This document shows positions 34,553 to 45,845 of a stretch of 64,000 nucleotides of DNA, piece by piece. Source of the stretch: Calonectria ilicicola. Its lineage: Eukaryota > Ascomycota > Sordariomycetes > Hypocreales > Nectriaceae. Within the stretch, counting starts at the first letter, position 1; every line of letters begins with the position of its first letter. Where the stretch lies: assembly GCA_020809705.1 (NCBI GenBank), contig CP085831.1, positions 2,232,001 to 2,296,000 on the forward strand, read 5' to 3'. The notes beneath the pieces were generated by a model that was given only the letters and a program-made list of their open reading frames with translations, searched no databases and was not told the origin of the DNA. The position numbers and the translations under genes were made by a program.

Positions 34553-36049
34553 ATGACGCCCGGCTTCAATAAGGTATGTCGAACTAGTTCCGATGTGTTT
34601 CTTGGGCTAAGGAATTAATGTGCACGTCGTAGATCATTATCGTAGGGGCAGGTCCCGCGGGACAAATTTTGGCCCTTTTGCTAGGAAAGGAAGGCATTCC
34701 CGTCACCATCTTGGATCAACAATCCAAACTGGATGATAGACCTCGCGCTACGCACTATGCACCGCCCGCAATGAAGGTGCTGAATTTAGCCGGTGTGGGT
34801 GATGATATCCGCTCCAAAGGATTTCAACCTGATACCGTGGCATGGCGAAAGCCAGATGGCACTTACCTGGCTGGTCTCCACAACCGCATTTTTGAAGGTG
34901 ATAAAGAAAGGCTCGCTGCGCTGCCTCTGAACCAGCTGGCCGAGTTGATATACTCACACTGCAAAAATGTCCCCACGGTGACATACTTGTTCAATCATCG
35001 CGTGACTGGGATTGGCCAAGATGACGACAAGGCTTGGGTGCACGCTGAGAATACCGAGACCAAAACAATAGAGCGTCTGGAAGCGGATTACATTATTGGC
35101 TGTGATGGGGCGAGCAGTATCATCAGGCGTTCGTTGTTTGGAGACTGGGAGTTCCCTGGGAAGACTTGGGATGAGCAAATCGTGGCAACCAATGTGAGTG
35201 TAGTGAGAACCGAAGTTTTCAGGGTGTTTCTTAACTTGATTAGGTCTACTACGACTTTGAAAAGTTTGGGTACTGCGACTCCAATTTCATCATAGACCCA
35301 GTGAACTGGTATATGGCTGCTAAAATAACAGCAGACGGCTTGTGGCGTGTAACTTACGGAGAGATCCCAGGCTTAACACAGGATGAGCTGTTGGCGCGGC
35401 AGCCAGAAAAGTTTCGAACTATGCTCCCAGGCCACCCCGGTCCGAATGACTACACAATCACAAATATCAGCCCCTACAAAGTCCATCAGAGACTCGCAGC
35501 GAAAATGCGCGTTGGTCGTTTTCTGTTAGCCGCTGATGCCGCGCATTTATGCAATCCATTGTTCGTACAATTGAACCAAGACTCATTTATCAGAATCTGA
35601 CTATTTTTCCAGTGGGGGTTTGGGTTTGACTGGAGGCATCATTGATGTTGGTGGTCTATACCAGTGCTTAGTTGGGATGTATCGCAACCAAGCCGATGCG
35701 ACAATTCTGGACAAGTACAGCGAAATCCGGCGCCAGAAGTATCAAGAAATCGTCGATCCAGTCTCAAGTGAAAATCTTCGGCGAATGTTTTCCGTTCACC
35801 CGGACGAAATACTTGAGAAGGATGAATTTCTCAAGCTCTGCAAGAAAGCAGAGAAGGATGAATCATTTGCAAAAGAAATGATGACAGTGAGTTTTCCAAC
35901 GCAAAATTATATGTTAGTTCTTATACGATACTAATTCTTAGTTAAAGGGCATATATTCTTTAGAACACGACTTTTCGCAATATTATAAAAGTACAAGCAT
36001 TACTTGTAACCAAACACCCTCTAACCTGGCCCCTAGGGCACAAATCTAG
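34553..36049 (+). CDS. FAD-dependent aromatic monooxygenase (class A flavoprotein)
   Basis: Five exons (34553-34573, 34633-35193, 35244-35560, 35613-35886, 35942-36049) give 426 residues. The FAD-binding Rossmann motif is VIIVGAGPAG-like (IIIVGAGPAGQILALLL). The DG motif reads YIIGCDGASSIIRR and the second FAD motif RFLLAADAAHLCNPFGG, continuing GLGLTGGIIDVGGL. These place it in the p-hydroxybenzoate/phenol hydroxylase superfamily, which uses NAD(P)H and O2 to hydroxylate phenolic rings. At 426 residues it has the catalytic core but not the C-terminal thioredoxin-like domain of phenol 2-monooxygenase. There is no signal peptide, so it is cytosolic. It is divergent from the esterase, with a shared promoter carrying GTGGGG elements. 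No lesion found. Confidence 0.9.
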
Positions 36050-36384
36050 TCATTCGGAGAACCTTTCAAGAAAGAATTAGTCATGTGTTTTATCTTTGCA
36101 ATGAGCGCAGCCTATTTCATCGCAGTAAATCCTCACCTTGACTATGATAGGGCAATATGGTTATGCTGGGCCGTGATAAAATGAGACTTTGTCATGATGA
36201 TCACGGAAATGATTGGTTCACTACCTTGACAAAGAAAATAAGCAGACAGTTCACATGGTGTTACGTCATATACATGGTCAATTAGAGACGCCAAAACCAA
36301 TTCCCTTTTTTGTCAAATAACCAACCAACAAGGCTACAAAGTCGCTCTTTAGATATATGCCAAATTCAATCTGGCGAGATTCCT
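36050..36384. other. Convergent intergenic spacer
   Basis: 335 bases between the monooxygenase and NLR 3' ends; nothing recognisable. Confidence 0.5.
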
Positions 36385-39300
36385 TTATTCTAGCTTCATG
36401 AATATTGGGCGCCCTCTACTCCGGTTCAGAACGACCGTAGTTCCAAATATCTTTATCTCATCTCGATATTTGGTAGGGACCCAAAGACATCTGTCATTAC
36501 CATTTAGGATCCACATGCTGCCGCTCTCCAAGTTATATCCGTTGTAAATGAGTCTCTGACAGTCATCGGAGGAAGATTTCGTGATTATGCGAGTTCTATC
36601 CAAGTCTATAATTCCAGAATCGGTAATCAGTCTGGAACAGTTATTTGGATCAAACTGAAAGATCGTCGAGTCTCTGCTTTGGAAGATAGAATGAGTGAAA
36701 GCTCCTTTTTTTGTATCCCATACCAATATGTTATAATTCCCATTAATTTTTTGAAGCCCGGCGACTCGTAAGCCGCTGGAGGAAATGGTGACTTTGGAGC
36801 AGCGATAGCCTAATTTGCAAACAAGGGCATAGTTGGATAGATTCCATACACGGCACCCGTTTTCTCCGGCTGCAGCAACCAAGTTGGAGTTCATTGACAA
36901 AGCAGTGGGGAGGAAATCCTGGTCGTATGGGACTTGATGCATTTTGCGACCGGTAGAAACGTCGAAAATATGTATGCTAGTAGTTGAAGCCAGCATGATG
37001 CTGCGACCATCGATCGAAAACGCCAATGCACGGGTGCTAATATCAAGTTGCCGATACAAGCACCTTGAATTCATATCTTGTATATTGGTTACATATTCTT
37101 GCTTGTCAGCCCAAGCCAAGAATCTGCCACAGGGGGAGATGGCACAAGTGCCTGCATGATGGATCTCTTGGGCGACGTGACCGTTTTTTAGGTCGTGGAT
37201 CTGAATATAACCATCCCGATGGAGTAGAAGCCATTGGTTATTTGGGAAGAAGGTGAGATAGGTTGTGTAGAAGTAAACATGCTCAAGCGTGTGGGTACAA
37301 GTGTCGTTGGATATGTCCCATACCTCTACTCTACCTCCCCGCCCACTTGTTGATCTGGCAAACCACTGGCCATCGGGAGAAAACACGAAACGTTCGTAAC
37401 GCAGGTCATCGGAATTGACAGGCTGCTCATCCAAGTCTCTTTCTAATCTTGCCAGCGTCCAAATCTTAATTGAGCAGCTTTCTCCAGCCGCGGCAAGTAA
37501 TTGCGTGCGTGGCGAAGCCGCAATTGGTCGAGCCATGTCACCAAAATGCTGAATAGGGTCGCCATTTTGATCACATATTTGGACTCCACCGCCACCCACC
37601 ACGGCAGCTGCGAAACCACATGCATCTCCTAAAAATGCGATATCCAATGCCAGAATTTTGATGGTTCGGGTGCAGGTGCGCTGCGCCGTGTCCCAAATCT
37701 TCACGGTCTCATCAAATGAACTGGAAATAAGTGAATTGCCAGTCAAAAATGCAATCGCTCCAACCTGGACACGGCCACTGTGCCCCATTGGCAGTCGGAT
37801 GCACTCGCCAGTGACTGTATTGCACACGCCGACTTGGCCACGTTCTGTGCCAAACGCCAGCTGTCTACCATCTTCTGAAAATGACATGCAGACAACCCTG
37901 GCAGGGAACTCGATTCTCATTCGCAGGATGCATTCACTTGGGGTCATGTCAAAGATTTCAAGTCTTTTATCCTCCTCTTCCCTCCCAATGTACCGTGCCA
38001 ATGTCAATGTGTCTGGCGAGAAGGCGCATATGTCGCATGACACAGTGTCCGCGGGAAGAATTTCCGCCAGTGCTATCGTTTGATTGCACAATCTTGGTTT
38101 CAAATCCCAAATTTCAATGTAATCAGATTCCTGCTGACTCCATAGCACTTTGATGTGTAGCCCGTCCGGTGCAAATGCAATTGCGCGGATAGATCCCTGA
38201 GCTTCTATCACCTGGTCGCACTGCCCTGATTCAATGTCCCAAATCCTAACAGTCTCATTGCCAGTCTCATTGCCAGTCTCATTGCCTGATATAGATGCTA
38301 GTTTCTGACCGCTCGGTGAGAAGGTTAACTTAAAAATCCTGTCGGTGTGGCCTTCAAATGTCTGCAGGTGTCGATCCCAACACTTCGACATCCGCGGCTT
38401 CTGAGCGACCAAATTTAGCTCTTTACTCTGGAACAACTTTCTCACCAGGCTCTCGCTTGGGCTAAACACCAGTGCTGATACGTAAATTTGAAGAGGCGCC
38501 ATTTCTATGATATGACGGAAGGAAAGGATGAATCTGCGCGCATCCTCAGTGAGATCCCTCAGTCCAGGAACTGCTGTCTTATTCTGTCAAAGAGTTTAAA
38601 ACCTTGCCCATAAATGAATAAGATTATTTGTACATACCGTGATCTTGCAAAGCTTCCTCACTGCACTTGTACCATTGGCTAGGTTTTTCTGAAGACTCAA
38701 CGCTTCTAACCAATAAAAGAATTTCTCGCGGATGAAATTATTAGCTGTTTTATCTTCTTTCTCGGTGTCTTGGTTAAGTTTCAGCTGTTCAAAATGGTCG
38801 ATCCAATGAACACATGCATATTCAAGATGAGATATGGGATTGGGCTCAGGAGGTGAAATCTCGTCCACAAGTACCCCTGGAAATTGAAAATTATACATGT
38901 TTCGACGAAGAACACACATGCTATTAAGTGATTGCATGAAAATGACACGATGCTGCTGGGTAGCCCCCAATGGGAAAATATCATTTACCTCTTTTGTGAG
39001 AAAGTCCTTTGCGGATTGATGAACAAGATAGACCTTCCTTTTATCCACAGTCAGAAACGAACCACGCTCCTTGACCATTTCTTCTAGATGCGGAACTTTG
39101 CCAGCACCCAAATCCCCATTTCCCGTAAGTAAGGCACTAAGTTCATCTAGCGTGACTGGACGAAAGGCGATGCTAGCGATAGCAAGAACTTTCTTCAAGT
39201 TTGCATCACCAGTATCTATGACCCTTTCGAGCATCCGCTTGTATAGAGCAGTCAGATTCGTTGGCATGGATTCCAGGGTCGTCATGGTTTGCCACCTTCT

Positions 39301-41174
39301 AACCTTCGGGTCTTTCAGCTCTGCACAAACCAAGGCTACCCAGAGAAATGTATCATTGGCTTTGGCCAGTAATTTATCAAAGACCATTTTCTTCGTATCG
39401 TCATCATAATTCTTAACAGTTGCCAGAGACTCAACCTTGATCTTGATGAATTGCTTCACAGCCTCGGAGATTGAGACACTGTTCAATTCAAGGTCCACCC
39501 TACTATTCTGGGCTGTGTTTGGAATCTGCTCCTCAATTTCCAGCCAGTTGCGGCTAGACACAATCCACTTGGCACCGAAAGCTTCAGAAGTTTCGATAAT
39601 GAACTGAATGAGACCTTCTCTATCCTCATCAGAGCACTCGTCTAAAGCGTCAACCACAAAAATAGCTTCTTTTAAGCATGGGTCTCCAAGCATGTCCTTG
39701 AAAATTTCTTTTAATGCTTGCCAGGCGCAAGTCTCGAAAACCTTTCTGCCTTCGATATCGTACCTCTTTCGAACGTAGCGAGTTAACTTTCTGCAATTCT
39801 TGCAGAGTACCCATATCAAACTTCGAAGCACGGATGTTGCATTTCTAAGCTGATCCTCGGTGGCTTGACAGAAAAAGGAAGAAACGACTTGGTCAGGGTT
39901 TTTCTTCAGCTCGTCTACAATTCCACAGAGAAGCATAGTCTTTCCTTTTCCTAGGTCGCCTTTTATCCACAGCAGACTGATTTCGGAGTTTGTGGTAAAT
40001 TCTGTATAGTTCGGGTGAGTAAGAATCCAAGAATTTAAATCTTGTATCAAACCACCCCTTCTTTCCTCTATGCGTATTTTGTGTGTGTCGGGATTGATCA
40101 CAAATAAATCTGCTAAGCATTGATTATCCTCTTTGGAATATTGCTCTTTCTGTTGGTCAAGCTGAGCTTTATGTATAGCGATAGTGCGTTCATCAATTCC
40201 TTGGATTTTTTTCATGCTGACATCCCAATCTCTTACTTTTTTAGCAAATGTTTCCCAAGGATCTTCAGTAGGATCCCTATCCTCTGCTAGTGATAAAAGT
40301 GCTTGCAAAAGCGATTTAATCTCAAATTTCTTTGAAAAGGACCCACGTCTCTTTAAATTTGAAGGTTTGTTATCGTCTGTAGTTGCAGATATTCCTTGAG
40401 GCACTTCATCTGCTAACATTTCCAATCCCTTTTCAGTAGGGTCAGAAACGACTTTTTTCAGTTTGTTGTGCAGAGCAGGCTTAATCACACGCCCTGAGAA
40501 GTATGACTGGCAAATACCATAGCAGAGGGCCAGTCCATGAGACATATCAATCATCATTTCATCCCCACGTGAAAGAACTCCAGATGACTTTTTGTACAGT
40601 AGAGGATGTGCAAGTCTGTTGTATAGACTTTCAGCAAGGCTTGTTACCTGGATCTCAAATACAATCTGCCTGTATATTTGAAGGTCATCTCGACTTCGGG
40701 TCTTAAACAGACGCGGTGATTCTGACTTTGGTAAGCGCCAAATAGCGTTTCCCAATACCCTGATATCTGGCGATCTCGAAGAAACTTATTTGGAGGCTTG
40801 TGCTGTTGAAAAGTCTTCTCGACGAGTTCATTTACTACGTTGACTTGAGAAATATCATCGAATATTTCATCGATAGTTTTGTATGCGGCTTTGCCATTCT
40901 CTTTTCGATGAGTCTCACGTCTCGTGATGCTCTTTTTAATAGACTCCAATTGCTTAGTCCTGCCCTCTATCATAGCGGAAATGCTTGCATCCTTGACCAG
41001 ATCTTGGCAATACTTTTTTAGCTCATCTACCATGGACCCGTACTCGGGTTCCACCCCTGGCCATATGTGAAGAAGGAACTGATCCCTGAAAGATGTTCCT
41101 CCCTCTTGTTTTGAAATCAGCCAATTCCGTTTAGCAAAAAGTCCATGCTCTGAGGCTCTCAGTGCGAATTCCAT
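36385..41174 (-). pseudogene. NLR-like protein: RelA/SpoT-like domain, NACHT, WD40; frame broken near 40.7 kb
   Basis: Read on the minus strand from ATG 41174. (1) Up to about 40440, a RelA/SpoT-like domain: IEGRTKQLESIKKSITRR, then EIFDDIS, FGAYQSQNHRV, VFEIQVTSLAESLYNRLAHP, SGVLSRGDEMMIDMSHGL. (2) A NACHT NTPase with Walker A GDLGKGKTMLLCGI (39960-39937) and Walker B FVVDALDECSDED. (3) After a 54-nt intron (38637-38584), about 700 residues of WD40 repeats, starting LQTFEGHTDRIFKLTFSPSG and HxxRIWDIESG. Known fungal NLRs with NACHT-WD40 sense non-self and the N-terminal domain is the effector. Here the effector lacks the conserved Asp-x-x-Gly-x-Arg strand normally after DDI (about 15 residues), and the frame shifts by one base between about 40735 and 40715. 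From the shift onward, the NACHT-WD40 part is fully open. The gene is probably a pseudogene, or has two products. CCCCGCATC lies 200 bp upstream. Confidence 0.75.
38250..38285 (-). repeat. 12-bp tandem triplication inside the first WD40 repeat
   Basis: The 12-mer CTCATTGCCAGT occurs three times in tandem, adding two GNET units (GNETGNETGNET) to the WD40 blade between SISGN and VRIWD. The frame is preserved. Confidence 0.8.
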
Positions 41175-42192
41175 GATGCCTGAGCGGAACAGCCTCAAGG
41201 TCCTAGCCTACCTTTGAGCACGGCAACAACAAAGGCACGGATGTTATGGTGAGGTTCTAGCATGACAGTGCATAAAAATATCGCCCCTCTCAAAAGAGTT
41301 GCCAGGTCGAGTTTCGGGCTGTAGAATGATGAGGCTATCTAGCTGGTGAAGGTTGAAATTGACGCTTACCACACCCCGCATCAGTTTTTTTTCTCACGTG
41401 CGACATTGCAATGAGCTACCTCAGCCTCAACATGCAACCAACCAGGGAGCACACAACGGCAAAAGTGGCAACCAATCATATATGCTGGAAGTGCCTTTTG
41501 GACATCACGAATCAAACCAACGAACGATCATTAAGTGGGCCAAGCCTCCTCAGTATGCGAAGCCTACGACTAGTTCAAAAATAAGGGCCACTCTTCTGTT
41601 AGGTGCTTGGCGTGCTCTTAAGTATGATCTTCTAAATGAGTTGAGTCTCGCCCTAGAGCAGCAGGTTATTGAAAATAAAGCGTGCAGTTTCCAGTTCACA
41701 CCTAGTTTTTACATTCTATTCGCACCAAACTTCCATTCTAAATCCGCTGGAAATTCACGAGATTGGACTAAAACATCCAGTCTAATTGACTGAATAGCTT
41801 TTGATTTGTTATTTACTTTTTATCCAGTCCGGCCACTCTATCCGTAAATGGAGATTCATACGTCCCCGCGAAGATGTGTTATACAATGTATTGTATTCCT
41901 TTCCTGGTAGAACATACAAAACTTTTATCCCAATGTTCCTCCTAAACTCCGGCTTGAGTTGGGGCAACAGTTTCGCGAGATGGATTGAGCGCGGACCACC
42001 GCCAATCAATTTATTGTGCATAACTAATAGACAATGAAGCTAATTACGGGCGACTTGGATTCATTTGCTTAGCAACAGTACCCACAAAATGATCTTCTGT
42101 TGGTTAACTCCGCCACATTAAGCACCGCTCCCACCACCCACAAAGATCCATCTCGCCTAGTGTGCCCTATACCACTCTATTCAACTGACACC
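41175..42192. other. Intergenic region upstream of the NLR
   Basis: A frame at 41353-41793 (plus) is open for 146 codons but has no recognisable motif, intron or compositional support, so I do not call it. CCCCGCATC occurs at 41374-41382. Confidence 0.4.
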
Positions 42193-43091
42193 ATGGATCA
42201 CAATTTGGAAACCATCCCTCCCCCACCTCAGTGGGGCTACTCCCCTGCTGAGCAATATCTCATAGTGAGTGAGGGTCAAGAGAATGAAGATCGTTGTTTG
42301 AAGCGAGACTGGATGGCTAAATCTTTGCAGCGCCACTAGGAATACACTTCCTCTCTCTCTCCAGATGAGCAGCGTCGCCAATCAATCCACGCATTTCTCC
42401 GTGTGGAGGGGCCTGAACTTGATCAGTTGCTATTACCTGAATCTGGTATTCCGTCACGGATTCCAACTGAGTAGGAGATCAAAGGCGTCCTTGAACCCTG
42501 GAGACCTTCCAAAATTCGGTCTACGGCCCAGCGCCTTCTTGAATGTGGAAACGACTAGCCTAGGTTGATCCGAACACATTATCAGGACATTGAGGGCGAT
42601 GCAAAAATGGCAGAGTGGTTGGAAAGAGAGGAGGATTCCGAAGCCCCACCTCCAGAAGAGCAATGGAACCATGTTTTTGATGACCCAATTCTGTTCAATT
42701 TTGAAGATGATTGGGTCAGGATTTTTGAAATCCTTCCCGAGCTTGTTGGCACTTGTGGGCTCGACAAGCTCTCCCGATGCCAGTTCCCTTTCCTCGAGAG
42801 CGATTATGACACATGTGATTAAGAGGATTATCAATATGCCGCCTAGGATCGCCCTTCACTTCTTATCGCAGACAAACAGTGGATAAATTTCGATTTTTGT
42901 GTGTTGATACGTACGGAAATATCATTCGTCACTTTCTCATCGTTCCCGAGGATGTCTCGAGTTACCTGGGTGCGGATGCAAAAGGAGCAACCAAAGACTG
43001 TAGGTGGTGGAAGCGTGGTGAAATTGGAGACAAGTACAAGGAGGATGGGGAAATTGGACGACTGATCAAGACTCTCGTTCAAAAGTACTAG
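42193..43091 (+). pseudogene. Hypothetical protein gene with four in-frame stops and a frameshift
   Basis: From ATG 42193 (MDHNLETIPPPPQWGYSP) a donor GTGAGT follows soon after, and from about 42343 one frame encodes EYTSSLSPDEQRRQSIHAFL, then APPPEEQWNHVFDDPILF, DDWVRIFEILPELVGTCGL and EDYQYAA, typical of an acidic fungal hypothetical protein. That frame carries TAG 42472-42474, TAG 42556-42558, TAA 42820-42822 and TAG 42844-42846. Near 42900 the protein-like content moves to another frame (VDTYGNIIRHFLIVPEDV to TLVQKY) and ends at 43091. All four stops are one C-to-T change from a glutamine codon. The function of the family is unknown to me. This is the most decayed gene in the window that still keeps its outline. 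Confidence 0.75.
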
Positions 43092-43189
43092 CCTACAGTG
43101 CATTTTCAAAAACCCTCTATATAGAAATCTTGTCATGGCTATTTGTTCTATCTAGATGATTCCTAGCTATCATATCCAAGGTTGATTTC

Positions 43190-43645
43190 TTATTTCTTCG
43201 CAACACAAACACAGACATCCTTTTGCAGATTGGTACATTTCTCTCCGACATCTAGATTCCATTTATAAAGCTCAGCCAGCACCAGTTTATTGGCAGTAGT
43301 TAGCTTGTCACAGGTGTCTCCAGACTGAACCTTCGAAAACTTTGTGCAGCCTGTTTGCATGTTGGTTTGGACGGGAGAGGGCGTAGTGACCACTCCAGCT
43401 GCGGTCGGGGTTGCAATTTCCAAGCTTGGGCCGCCAACTGAGTTCTTGACCGCGGTGGTTGCCTGAGCTGTGGCGCTTGTGGGCGTAGACGTGTCGGGTG
43501 CGTCTCGAAATGGGGTGCATGAAATCGGAATACTCTTGGGCGGTGTCGGAGATGGTTGAGCTGGGTTATATGTGCAGTACTTGTCCATCAGACTTTGACA
43601 ATCATCTAGCATGTCGTCTTGAAATCCGTTGGTCCAGTCGAAGAG
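43190..43645 (-). pseudogene. LysM-domain protein remnant lacking its N-terminus
   Basis: A minus-strand frame ends at 43190 with a LysM module: CTKFSKVQSGDTCDKL, then ELYKWNLDVGEKCTNL and VCVCV, including the Cys pairs of fungal LysM proteins. It follows a Pro/Thr-rich linker and a Cys-containing region MLDDCQSLMDKYCTY. An ATG exists at 43612, but protein-like sequence (LFDWTNGFQDD) continues upstream of it until an in-frame TAA at 43646-43648. There is no signal peptide, so the front of the gene, probably with a further LysM, is missing. Intact relatives bind chitin and are often secreted effectors. As it stands it would stay in the cytosol or not be made. Confidence 0.6.
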
Positions 43646-45845
43646 TTATATTACTTGTGTTGGCTCGTCTATCTCATTCGCACATAGCTCCTGAATGAGT
43701 CGTGTCCATGCATTGGTCAATTTTTCTTATTCACACACACCAATAAATCTCGCTCACAATTGCCAGGAACACGGGCGAAATGCACATCTACTTTATTAGT
43801 CCAACGTTAAATGAGTCAATTCAAATGTCAAGGGTGCGTGGCTAAGCGAGACTGATTCACGGCCCACCCAACCTCGATCGCAAATCCACCAGTACCTGGC
43901 GGTTAAAATCTTCGCTCTAGGGTAGGAATCAATAATTTCCGCTTCTTCTTCTTTGAGGCAGTAACGGCTTGAGGGATATCACATTCATATTAGTTGTGCG
44001 CAACAGAAATATACTCAACACACATTTGTATTACTGGGCGTTTTTTATCCGTCGAAGAGGAACACGTTTGCACAAACCTTCCCCCACCGTCTTTCTACCT
44101 AACCATTCATTAAGCAGAATACAAGTCACCAATCACTACGGATCCAGGTAAGGGATGGCTCAATGGTCGTTATCCCCAATGTGGTGATTATGTCACGTGC
44201 TCTCCACATATCTCGCAACATTAGCCAATAATCAATCAAAGTTTAGACGCTTATGACAAACTAGGTATAACGACCACTGACAGGGGGAGCACTGAGCTCA
44301 CCCTTGAAGTTAACCCCACATTGCTCAATCGGAATAACAAAAGGTCCGAAGCACTTACCCCGATTTAGTTAAAGCTTAATCACCTCACTGGCTCAAAATG
44401 CTATTTTAACGAACCAATAAAACGAGACCATTGTTAAGAAGTCAGTAAAAGTCACGTGGAGGTTGATTCTCGGATCTTGGAATTCTACGGAACAGAACTT
44501 GACATGTTTCAATAAATCATCATGTGTCCAGTTCAATTTTCAATCCATTTTATTATATTCTTCTTTTAAGAATATAATGAATCACAATTTGTGATGACAT
44601 ACATTTATCACAACCCTAACCCTAACCCCCGGTAGGTGAAGAGCGGCGTTATATTTTGCAATCACATCATACTTGCACACAATATTGCTGTAACCAAAAT
44701 AGTACAAATATTTTGTACTCTATGTAATAGCCTATTTTTACACCTCAAGAGAATTGCAGTGGGCATTGTATGAATAGTTTTATCATTCATGACTGAGCGG
44801 GCGCGGAATACCGGTCGTAATGGGATCGATACGTGGAGCCGAAGCCCCGCCGGCTAAATTTGAATTCCTCAGTTCATCTTTTGCCCATTAGCTTCGATCC
44901 GGGTAAAAGACCCTTGTTAAGTTTTGATGAGACGACGATCGCCGGAACTTTATTTCAATTCTTAACCGCAATCATTACGTTCAATTCATGAAATGCCTGT
45001 AAGAAGGTTTCTGCAGGGTTCACGTTACAAAAGCCAGGTCGTGGCAGTGTTTGACATCAACGCAGTCCTTCTCTTTGCGCACTTGTAGGAAAGAAAACCA
45101 CAAGTGTCATAGTGGAAACAAGGGTCATCAATAAATAATCGATGTGGAATTACTTATAGACCCTTGGATTTATTTGTCTTTGTTTTGCTTTCATCTTTTG
45201 CGTTTTATTCTCACATTGTATGTTGAGTTCGAGTACTTGACCCGTGTTAATTCATAAATAAGTTGAGTGTAGGAAACTGGTGGAACTACTTGATCTATAA
45301 CGAGACTCGATTTGTGATGCATTCCACAAGGGTGAATTTGTCAGGATGTACACCGCTTAAAGCTCATCGTCTGCTCTCGTGTTAAAACTTTGAACTTTTC
45401 TGGCGGCTGGGCTTTATTAAGCGATTCGCTCGATTTATGAGAAATAGTTTGTCCTTGTGTTATTGATCATCCATCATTTGGAGAACGTGAGGGGTCAATG
45501 ACCCCGCATGATACCACTCGCTTTGATCATTTGGCAGAGTGTCGGCATACCTTACCCACCCCCGCTTGGCCGTTCGGTAAATGGAGATGCAGCCATGAAT
45601 TAGCCGGTAATTGAGGAGCCAAGCACTAATTAACTTGCACGAGTCCGAGTCCGAGCATCGGAGTTGTCACGCGATATTTGAACCAATTAGTTTAGAAGCC
45701 TGGGATCTCTGCGTCGTGATCAGCGTGTAAATCCTGGGTTCGGCATGCATAAAAGCTCACCAATGCAGGACTTGGCTTTGCAGTGCACCCTGGAACTCAA
45801 GAAAACTTCTCTAAATACTCTCCCCTCATTGGAAATTTTACCAAC
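43646..45845. other. Gene-poor 2.2-kb spacer with a telomere-like repeat
   Basis: No gene recognised. AACCCTAACCCTAACCCC at about 44612-44629 is a short CCCTAA array. CCCCACATT occurs at 44314-44322 and CCCCGCATG at 45502-45510, the latter 340 bp before the sugar transporter. Confidence 0.45.
44612..44629 (+). repeat. Short interstitial telomere-like CCCTAA repeat
   Basis: About two and a half CCCTAA units within a non-coding, AT-rich spacer. Fungal telomeres are usually TTAGGG. It may be a scar of telomeric repair, an old chromosome end, or chance. Confidence 0.5.

Noticed and set aside
41353..41793. 146-codon plus-strand frame upstream of the NLR
   Set aside because: No motif, no intron logic, unusual composition, and it covers the presumed NLR promoter.
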